A DNA stretch of 20,591 nt, taken from NCBI GenBank assembly GCA_964401045.1, contig CAYNXB010000047.1, positions 1 to 20,591 of the forward strand, written 5' to 3'. A program made the position numbers and the translations under genes. This document shows, one piece after another, positions 14,429-20,591 of this stretch. The stretch is from CAYNXB01 sp964401045 (GTDB taxonomy: Bacteria; Pseudomonadota; Alphaproteobacteria; Sphingomonadales; Sphingomonadaceae). The stretch's first letter is position 1, and each line of letters starts with the position of its first letter. The notes beneath the pieces are model-generated. The model had not been told where the DNA came from. It saw only the letters and a list, made by a program, of their open reading frames with translations, and made no database searches.

Positions 14429-17400
14429 GGACTTTCAACACTCTGTCGAAGGGGTACAAGGCCGTTCTGCTCGTGGGCTCGGCGAGCGCTATGTTGGCGG
14501 CTGTTCCGGCCTCGGCGCAGGACAACGGCGACCCAGTCAGCGCACAACCCCAGGAAACCGGCGGATCGATCGTGGTCACCGGATCGCGCATCCAGCGCCA
14601 GGACTTCGAATCGAACAGCCCGATCGTGACGGTCGGCGAAGATCTGCTGCAGAAGTCCAGCACCTCTTCGGTTGAGCAGAACCTTAACAAGCTGCCGCAG
14701 TTCACTCCGGAAAAGACGCCGAACGGCCTCAACACAGGTGACATCCAGGCGACCCCGACCAACACCCCGGGCTCGGCCACTGTGTCGCTGCGCGGCATCG
14801 GCTCCAACCGCAACCTCGTGCTGCTCGACGGCCGCCGCGCCACGCCGGGCAACGCCGGCATGGCGGTGGACATCAACACCATTCCCTCGGCGGCGATCGA
14901 GCGCGTCGAGATCATCACCGGCGGCGCCTCGTCGACCTACGGCGCGGATGCCGTCGGCGGCGTTGTCAACTTCATCCTGAAGAAGAACTTCGAAGGCATC
15001 GAGCTCGATGGGCAGTATGGCCTCACCCAGCATGGTGACGGCGACGAGTATTCGATCAGCGGCATCATGGGCACCGACTTCGCCGATGGCCGCGGCAACA
15101 TCAGCATCTCGATGTCGACTTCGAAGCGTAAACCAGCGCTGCGCAAGGACCGCGATTACTACCGCGATGTCTACTCCAATCCGGACGTGCAGGGGAACTA
15201 CTTCTTCCCGATCTATTCGGGCATCGCGCAGACGGGCGCAAACCCCGAATACCAGGCGCTGCTCAACAGCATGTTCCCCAATCGTCCGGCGGGCCAGAAC
15301 GTCTCGGCGACGGGCACCCTGTATTTCCTCGGCAACCTGCCCTTCACCTTCCAGAACGATGCCAATGGTTTCTCGGGCGTTACGAATTTCCCGGAAAACC
15401 TGGTCGACGGGCAGCAGACCGTCAGGTCCTCGCTCGGAACGTTAACCCAGAATTTCCAGGAAGATTACATCAACCTGCCGATGACCCGCTACAACTTCTT
15501 CATGCGGGGCAACTACGAGATCAACGACTGGGTGTCGGCGATCGCGCAGGGCTATTTCAACAAGAGCGAGACGCACACGATTCAGCAGCCCGGTCCGATC
15601 GTCGGCGGCTGGAACGTGGTTGTTCCGCGCTACGCCAACGATTCCGATTGGCTGCCGGCAAACCTGGTTGCCCTGCTGGACGCGCGCACCGATCCCAATG
15701 CGCCGTACTCGCCGACGGGCTACGTCCCGGGCCTCGGCAACCGCGAGGTCTTCACCGATCAGTACACCTATAACATCGTCGCCGGCCTCGAAGGCAGCAT
15801 TCCGGGCACGACCTGGACCTGGGATACCACCGTGCAGCGTGGTGAATCGGTCACCAACGCTCTGACGACCGGCACCGCGTCGCTCGCGCGCCTTCGCGCG
15901 GTGATGTCGGCCCCCGCCTTCGGTAAGGGCTTCTCGGCGGTCGGGAACCCCCAAGGCGGCGGTTTCGGCGCCAACGCTGCGACCTGCACCAGCGGCCTCA
16001 ACCCGTTCGATCCGAATCTGGTAGTTTCCCAGGATTGTATCGACGCGGTCGAGGCGCCGCTCAAAGAAACCGGCACGATGGTGCAGACGATCTGGGAAGC
16101 GAATGCCCAGGGCAAGGTGGCCGATCTGCCGGCGGGCGAACTGCGCACCGCTTTCGGTGCGACCTACCGCAAGAACGCCTACACCTTCCTCGAGGACAAC
16201 ATTAAGGAGCGTGACAGCTCGTTCCTCGATCAGGTGCTCGGCATCTATCCTGCCCGCAGCGTCGATGCGTCGATCAGCAGCAAGGAAGTCTACGGCGAAA
16301 TATCCATTCCGCTGATCCATGACACGCCGGGCATCCAGATGCTCGAACTGGTTGGCGGCATTCGCTATGCGGACTCGAGCCAGACTGGCGGAAGCACGAC
16401 CTGGAAGGTTGAGGCGAACTGGGAAGTCACCGACTGGCTCCGCTTCCGCGGTACCTACAACAAGGCGGAACGCGCGCCGAACATCGGTGAGCTGTACTCG
16501 TTCACGCAGAACTTCGGCCTGCTGACCGGCGGTGACGGCTGCTCGCTCGGCAATCCGTTCTCGTATTCGGCCAATCCGGCCAATGCGAACGGTGCGCAGG
16601 TCCGCGATCTGTGCGAAGCGCTGATGGACAAGACCCAGATCCCGGGTCAGCCGCTCAACTCCGTAAGTTTCTACGGCAACGGTCTGGATCCGAGCGATCC
16701 GAACTACATCCCGCCTTCGGCTGGTTCGACCAGTACCTCGACTGCGCCCGGCTTCGCGTTCCCCTACTTCGTGGGTAACCCGGACCTGTCGCCGGAAAAG
16801 GCGAAGACGATCACTATCGGTGCGGTGATCAACTCGCCGCTGAGCGGGGCGCTCAGCACGCTGCGCCTCAGCGTCGACTACTACAACATCAAGGTGGACG
16901 ACGCGATCGGCCTGCAGTCGGGCCAGACGCTCCAGCAGCTCTGTCTGGATAGCTCCTTCAACCCGGGGTTCGATCCGAACACCTTTTTCTGTAACAACTT
17001 CGCCCGCGGCACCGGCGGCGGTATCGGTGCGGTCCAGCTGGCCTACACCAATACCGGCGCCTTCAAGACCGAAGGCATCGACGCCCAGCTCGACTGGAGC
17101 GCCGATGTGGGGCCGGGCCGTCTTGGAGTGAACATTGTGGGCAACTACCTGCTCACGCTCAAGTCTTCGCCGTTCTACTCGGGCATTCCGGAAGAATCGC
17201 AGACTCCGTTCCGCGAATACGCCGGGACCTTCGCCGACCCGGGCAGCGGCCTGAACAACAATGGCGCGTTCCGTTGGAAGACCTTCACCACGGTGAACTA
17301 CACCGTCAGCGATCTGTCGGTTGGCCTGCAGTGGCAGCACCTGCCGTCGATCAAGTCGGGTTCGACCAACACCGGCTACGGCTCTTACGATCTGTTCAGC

Positions 17401-17601
17401 CTGAACAGCTCGTATGGTGTGACCGACAACCTCACGATCCGCTTCGGTGTCGACAACCTGTTCAACAAGGCGCCGTTGTTCGGAAACATCAGCACTACCG
17501 CGAATCCGGTTTTCTTCGGGCTGCCGGGCGGTTCGCTCGACACTGACAACTACGACTCGCTTGGCCGTCGCTTCTACCTCGGTGCGAACGTCAAGTTCTA
17601 A
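14425..17601 (+). CDS. TonB-dependent outer-membrane receptor
   Basis: The 1058-residue product is an energy-coupled outer-membrane importer driven by TonB-ExbB-ExbD. GTG 14425 was chosen because GGGAGGA lies four bases upstream and it yields a clean signal peptide (residues 1-31, ending PASAQ with cleavage after Ala31). The plug domain begins after GGSIVVTGSRIQ (46-57), a region resembling a TonB box, and contains SLRGIGSNRNLVLLDGRRA and ITGGASSTYGADAVGGVVN. The rest is a 22-strand barrel with long loops and a terminal Phe (YLGANVKF). Several Cys pairs in the barrel suggest loop disulfides. There is no N-terminal signalling domain, so control by an anti-sigma factor is unlikely. The substrate is not readable from sequence; the nearby esterase suggests an aromatic ester or plant-derived compound. 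An intrinsic terminator follows. Confidence 0.94.
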   Translation: MRTFNTLSKGYKAVLLVGSASAMLAAVPASAQDNGDPVSAQPQETGGSIVVTGSRIQRQDFESNSPIVTVGEDLLQKSSTSSVEQNLNKLPQFTPEKTPNGLNTGDIQATPTNTPGSATVSLRGIGSNRNLVLLDGRRATPGNAGMAVDINTIPSAAIERVEIITGGASSTYGADAVGGVVNFILKKNFEGIELDGQYGLTQHGDGDEYSISGIMGTDFADGRGNISISMSTSKRKPALRKDRDYYRDVYSNPDVQGNYFFPIYSGIAQTGANPEYQALLNSMFPNRPAGQNVSATGTLYFLGNLPFTFQNDANGFSGVTNFPENLVDGQQTVRSSLGTLTQNFQEDYINLPMTRYNFFMRGNYEINDWVSAIAQGYFNKSETHTIQQPGPIVGGWNVVVPRYANDSDWLPANLVALLDARTDPNAPYSPTGYVPGLGNREVFTDQYTYNIVAGLEGSIPGTTWTWDTTVQRGESVTNALTTGTASLARLRAVMSAPAFGKGFSAVGNPQGGGFGANAATCTSGLNPFDPNLVVSQDCIDAVEAPLKETGTMVQTIWEANAQGKVADLPAGELRTAFGATYRKNAYTFLEDNIKERDSSFLDQVLGIYPARSVDASISSKEVYGEISIPLIHDTPGIQMLELVGGIRYADSSQTGGSTTWKVEANWEVTDWLRFRGTYNKAERAPNIGELYSFTQNFGLLTGGDGCSLGNPFSYSANPANANGAQVRDLCEALMDKTQIPGQPLNSVSFYGNGLDPSDPNYIPPSAGSTSTSTAPGFAFPYFVGNPDLSPEKAKTITIGAVINSPLSGALSTLRLSVDYYNIKVDDAIGLQSGQTLQQLCLDSSFNPGFDPNTFFCNNFARGTGGGIGAVQLAYTNTGAFKTEGIDAQLDWSADVGPGRLGVNIVGNYLLTLKSSPFYSGIPEESQTPFREYAGTFADPGSGLNNNGAFRWKTFTTVNYTVSDLSVGLQWQHLPSIKSGSTNTGYGSYDLFSLNSSYGVTDNLTIRFGVDNLFNKAPLFGNISTTANPVFFGLPGGSLDTDNYDSLGRRFYLGANVKF

Positions 17602-17627
17602 GCCAAAGCAATAGACGAGAACTGTTT

Positions 17628-17660
17628 GGGGCCTCTCTTCGGAGGGGCCCCTTTCTTTTT
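17628..17660 (+). terminator. Intrinsic terminator after TonB receptor
   Basis: GGGGCCTCTC (17628-17637), loop TTCG (17638-17641), GAGGGGCCCC (17642-17651): ten pairs with one T-G wobble and a stable UUCG-type tetraloop, followed by TTTCTTTTT (17652-17660). This is a textbook Rho-independent terminator 27 bases after the receptor stop. Confidence 0.95.
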
Positions 17661-17698
17661 GCGCTCAACGCGTTACGCCCGACATGAGGGAGTGTGTC

Positions 17699-18688
17699 AT
17701 GGCCAAAGTCTACCGCGTCCATCAACTCGGCGGTCCGGAAGTGCTCCAGTTGGAGGACATCGAGGTGGGCGCGCCCGGGCCCGGCGAGGTGCGAATCCGG
17801 GTCGAGGCCGTCGGGCTTAACCGCTCAGAGGCGATGTACCGCGCAGGCCGCTATCCGATCAAACCGCAGTTGCCGAGCCTGATGGGCTACGAGGGCGTCG
17901 GCATCGTCGAGGCGCTAGGACCCGACGTCGAAGGGTTCGCCGAAGGCGAGCGGGTATGCGTGCTGCCGATGATCCACCAGGGTCAATATGGCATCTGGGC
18001 CGAGCAGGCGATCGTCCCGGCGCGCGCGCTCCAACCCGCGCCGCCCGGCCTCTCGCCCGCGGAAGCCTCGTCGATCTGGATGCCGTACATGACCGCGTTC
18101 GCGATCATCGAGGTGGCCGATGTCGGCATCGGGGACGGCGTGATTGTCCCCGCCGCCTCGTCGAGCGTGGGCATCGCCGCGATCCAACTCGCCAACTGGG
18201 CCGGCGCGATTTCGATCGCCGCCACCCGCACGTCCGCCAAGCGTGAGGCGCTGACCCTGCAAGGCGCGGCGCACGTGATCGCCACGGAGGAGGAAGACCT
18301 CGTCGCCCGGGTGATGGAGATCACCGGCGGCATGGGCGCGCGCTGCGCGTTCGATCCGGTGGGCGGACCTTATGTCGAGACGCTCGCCACCGCGCTCGGT
18401 GAGCGCGGCATTCTGTTCGTCTACGGCGGCTTGAGCGAGCAGCCGACGCCCTACCCGCACTGGCAATGCGCCTTCAAGGGCCTGTCGATGCGCGGCTGGG
18501 TGGCGAGCGAGATCTGGAACCATCCCCACCGCTTCGAGAAGGCGAAACGGCATATCCTTCAGGGCCTCGCCAGCGGACAGTTAAAGCCGGTGATCGCCAG
18601 GGAATTCAAGGGACTCGAAAGCCTTCCCGAGGCCAACGAGTACCTCGAATCGAACCAGCAGATCGGCAAGGTGGTGGTGACGTTCTGA
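17699..18688 (+). CDS. Zinc-less medium-chain dehydrogenase/reductase (quinone oxidoreductase-like)
   Basis: This 329-residue cytoplasmic enzyme belongs to the MDR superfamily. The N-terminal GroES-like domain has VRIRVEAVGLNRSEAMYRAG and GYEGVG (63-68). Catalytic-zinc MDR enzymes have GHE at this point, and no structural-zinc Cys cluster is visible, so it should be a zinc-independent reductase. The nucleotide-binding Rossmann domain carries AASSSVGIAAIQLA (152-165), a variant of the AxxGGVG motif, and FDPVGG (218-223). Likely chemistry is NAD(P)H-dependent reduction of a quinone or an alpha,beta-unsaturated carbonyl. ATG 17699 was preferred over ATG 17684 because agggag (17687-17692) is correctly spaced for it. 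It lies past a strong terminator, so it needs its own promoter or readthrough. The tandem stop TGATAA is followed 19 bp later by the esterase gene, suggesting an operon. Confidence 0.88.
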   Translation: MAKVYRVHQLGGPEVLQLEDIEVGAPGPGEVRIRVEAVGLNRSEAMYRAGRYPIKPQLPSLMGYEGVGIVEALGPDVEGFAEGERVCVLPMIHQGQYGIWAEQAIVPARALQPAPPGLSPAEASSIWMPYMTAFAIIEVADVGIGDGVIVPAASSSVGIAAIQLANWAGAISIAATRTSAKREALTLQGAAHVIATEEEDLVARVMEITGGMGARCAFDPVGGPYVETLATALGERGILFVYGGLSEQPTPYPHWQCAFKGLSMRGWVASEIWNHPHRFEKAKRHILQGLASGQLKPVIAREFKGLESLPEANEYLESNQQIGKVVVTF

Positions 18689-18707
18689 TAACAAACGGGG
18701 AGCGGTG

Positions 18708-20327
18708 ATGCACAAGGGACTGGCCGCACTGGCAGCGGCGCTGCTCGCGACAGCGGCAGCTTCGGGCGCGCAACAGCGCGAACGCGACGTGCAGCAGATA
18801 TTGCCTCCTGCCGCATCTCCCGAAGACGAGGCACGCTGCGCCGCCATGAAGGATGTCGTGGTGCGCCCCGGCGTGATTGTCCACACGACGCAGGCAGTGC
18901 GCGCCATGAAACCCGGCCAGACGATTACGATCGCGCCGGGCCAGGTGATAAAGACCGGCTTACCCGAGCATTGCATTCTTGAAGGGATGATCGATCCGCA
19001 CAAAGGGGCGGACGGCAAGGATTACGGGATCGGCTTTGGGATTGCCCTGCCGAAGGAGTGGAACGGGCGCTTCCTGCTTCAGGGCGGTGGCGGGCTCAAC
19101 GGCACATTCTCCGCGCCGGTCGGGCCTGTGGCGGCGGGCAATAGCCCCGCCCTCGCCCGCGGGTTCGCGGTGATCGCGCACGACAGCGGACACCAGGGCG
19201 CGGTGTTCGACGCATCGTTCATGGCCGACCAGCGCGCGGCGCTCGATTTCGCGGAAGCATCGGTGCGGACGGTCACTCTTGCAGGCAAGGCGCTGACTGA
19301 GAAGTATTACGGCAGGCCCATCGCCCACAGCTACATGACCGGCTGCTCGACCGGCGGCCGCGAGGGCATGCTTGCTTCGCAGCGCTATCCCGAACTGTTC
19401 GACGGGATCATCGTCGGCGCGCCGGCGATGCGTGCGGGCGATTCGAACCTCGGCGTCGAATACACCCAGACGCTGTTCAACGCCGCAGCTCCCAAGGACG
19501 CGGACGGCAAGCCGATCCTGAGCCAGGTGCTCACAATGGCACAGCGCAAGACCCTGCTCGAAGGAATCCTCGATCAGTGCGATGGCCTCGATGGCCTGAA
19601 GGACGGCATGATCGAGAACGTCGCCCAATGCCATTTCAAGCCTGAGCGGCTGCAATGCACGCCGGGCAAAAAGGACGGCTGCCTCAGCGCCGGCCAGGTA
19701 GAAGCGTTGCAAAAGGGCTTCGCCGGGCCGTTCGACAAGGCCGGCTATCCGATCTATGCGCCGGTCGCATTCGACACCGGGATCGTGGCGACGCCGATGG
19801 GCTACCTCCCGACCGGCGGCCCCGGTCCGTTCGGCCCGCCATCCACCGCGACCACCATCGATCTTGACGCGCGCATCCACGCCATCAGGCAAGACGCCGC
19901 CGGCCGCCTGACGGACACCAATTACTGGACCAACCTCAACACCTACCTCGGCCGCGGCGGCAAGATGATCTTCTACCACGGCGTGTCTGACTTCTGGTTT
20001 TCACCGCTCGCGACGTGGGACTACTACCAGCGCGCGACGGAAACGAACGGCGCCGCCTTCACCGACGCCAGCCGCTTCTACATGGTGCCGGGAATGCTCC
20101 ATTGCGCCGGCGGCAACGCCTACGACCAGTTCGACCTGCTCGGCCCGCTGGTCGATTGGGTCGAGCGCGACAAGGCGCCCGACCGCCCGATCGCCAGCCG
20201 CCGCGACGGCAGTGCCGCGATGCCGATGTGCCCGCATCCTTCGTATGCGCACTATGTCGGCGGGGATAAATCGAAGCCTGAGAGCTTCCAGTGCCGCATG
20301 CCCGAAAGTGGGGGCGTCCAGAGATAG
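18708..20327 (+). CDS. Tannase/feruloyl esterase family alpha/beta hydrolase, exported
   Basis: 539 residues, starting at ATG 18708 with ggggag (18697-18702) five bases upstream; GTG 18705 is a less likely start. Residues 1-20 form a signal peptide. The family's CS-D-HC arrangement is complete: Cys213-Ser214 in GCSTGGREG, Asp428 in YHGVSDFW and His465-Cys466 in MLHCAGGN. The Ser and His of the triad are thus flanked by cysteines that form a disulfide. A calcium-site loop typical of the lid domain is present (CDGLDGLKDGMIEN, 291-304), and Cys508 and Cys529 probably pair near the C-terminus. The family includes tannases, feruloyl esterases and MHETase, all hydrolysing esters of aromatic acids. 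Which ester is cut here cannot be read from sequence. Location is periplasmic or outside the cell. It probably shares a transcript with the MDR gene. Confidence 0.92.
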   Translation: MHKGLAALAAALLATAAASGAQQRERDVQQILPPAASPEDEARCAAMKDVVVRPGVIVHTTQAVRAMKPGQTITIAPGQVIKTGLPEHCILEGMIDPHKGADGKDYGIGFGIALPKEWNGRFLLQGGGGLNGTFSAPVGPVAAGNSPALARGFAVIAHDSGHQGAVFDASFMADQRAALDFAEASVRTVTLAGKALTEKYYGRPIAHSYMTGCSTGGREGMLASQRYPELFDGIIVGAPAMRAGDSNLGVEYTQTLFNAAAPKDADGKPILSQVLTMAQRKTLLEGILDQCDGLDGLKDGMIENVAQCHFKPERLQCTPGKKDGCLSAGQVEALQKGFAGPFDKAGYPIYAPVAFDTGIVATPMGYLPTGGPGPFGPPSTATTIDLDARIHAIRQDAAGRLTDTNYWTNLNTYLGRGGKMIFYHGVSDFWFSPLATWDYYQRATETNGAAFTDASRFYMVPGMLHCAGGNAYDQFDLLGPLVDWVERDKAPDRPIASRRDGSAAMPMCPHPSYAHYVGGDKSKPESFQCRMPESGGVQR

Positions 20328-20591
20328 GCGCCCGGATTGACGAGGACGGGAAGCCGGAACTTCGGCGGAACGTGCGTAAATACCCCAGTGTTACAACGCT
20401 GCACCAGATCGCTCGCCGCCCACGCAGCGGCCGCGGAATGGGGGCGACATGGGCACGGGCGCCGCTCCGCTCTCCGACGATCCAGGATGATCCTCGCACT
20501 CCGGCTGACAGAGCGGGTTCGGCGCTAACTCCGGCGGCAACCTGGGGATGACAAAAGGGCAGCCCGGAAGGAAGGGTCCTTTTGGTGCGCC
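20328..20591. other. Intergenic tail without convincing gene
   Basis: 264 bases after the esterase stop. Frames open here are Arg-rich, lack ribosome sites and resemble no family. An imperfect inverted repeat AGTGTT-AC-AACGCT lies near 20388-20401. The right end has a possible terminator hairpin, listed separately. Confidence 0.6.
20552..20584 (+). terminator. Possible bidirectional terminator hairpin
   Basis: CAAAAGG (20552-20558) pairs perfectly with CCTTTTG (20578-20584). An inner GCCC/GGGT pairing (one G-T) leaves an eight-base loop. Arms that are A-rich on the left and T-rich on the right suit termination in either direction. The T-run is only four bases and there is no further T tract, so confidence is modest. 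Confidence 0.4.

Noticed and set aside
15442..17340. Minus-strand open frame (632 codons) opposite the TonB receptor
   Set aside because: The composition is Arg/Val/Glu-rich with no domain. The receptor strand shows signal peptide, plug and barrel motifs with a good ribosome site.
20291..20551. Small plus-strand open frame after the esterase
   Set aside because: It overlaps the end of the esterase in another frame, has no ribosome site and has Arg/Pro-rich shadow composition.
1..20591. tRNA, rRNA, CRISPR arrays, transposases, integrases or attachment sites
   Set aside because: I looked on both strands for cloverleaf-like segments, regular repeats, terminal inverted repeats and transposase motifs and saw none. 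Short RNAs could be missed by eye.

Overview
The window is GC-rich, densely packed chromosomal DNA from an alphaproteobacterium, most likely order Sphingomonadales (Erythrobacteraceae or Sphingomonadaceae). The reasons are an E1-beta subunit of pyruvate dehydrogenase with an N-terminal lipoyl domain, ftsB just upstream of pdhA-pdhB, a folate-type TrmFO, a TadG/TadE/TadE trio, and a large TonB-dependent receptor of the sphingomonad/Caulobacter type. A run of exactly 100 N (10746-10845) inside pdhA shows this is a draft scaffold. No rRNA, tRNA, CRISPR array, insertion sequence or phage gene was seen.

Layout. 1-2700: gyrA, missing its first few dozen codons at the window edge. 2701-3351 (-): YhhN-family membrane protein. 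3402-4751 (+): trmFO. 4753-5895 (-): a two-gene unit of a squalene/phytoene-synthase-fold protein (NDUFAF6-like) and a membrane-anchored EF-hand protein. 5983-9190 (+): three overlapping genes for a TadG-like von Willebrand A protein and two TadE-like pseudopilins. 9187-11723 (-): ftsB, pdhA (interrupted by the gap) and pdhB. 11915-12466 (+): a small exported protein. 12484-13800 (-): a tandem MarR-type regulator.

13801-14424 is the only long non-coding stretch. It lies between the MarR gene and a divergent TonB-dependent receptor gene (14425-17601). It holds an imperfect 17-nt direct repeat at 104-bp spacing, an inverted repeat, a hairpin with a T-run, and a possible 58-codon leader ORF that ends in a GTGA overlap with the receptor start. 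A strong intrinsic terminator follows the receptor. Next come a zinc-less medium-chain dehydrogenase/quinone reductase and an exported tannase/feruloyl-esterase-family hydrolase. The last 264 bases carry no convincing gene, only a possible terminator hairpin.

How the genes fit together. The left two thirds is housekeeping: DNA topology, tRNA modification, division, pyruvate oxidation and surface pseudopilins. Its convergent genes abut or overlap at their stop codons. The right third looks like an accessory uptake and catabolism locus: a regulator, an outer-membrane importer, an oxidoreductase and a secreted esterase, plausibly for a plant-derived phenolic ester or another aromatic ester. That locus, with its unusual intergenic region, is the best candidate for something undescribed. 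The substituted quinolone-resistance region of GyrA is the most notable point in the housekeeping part.
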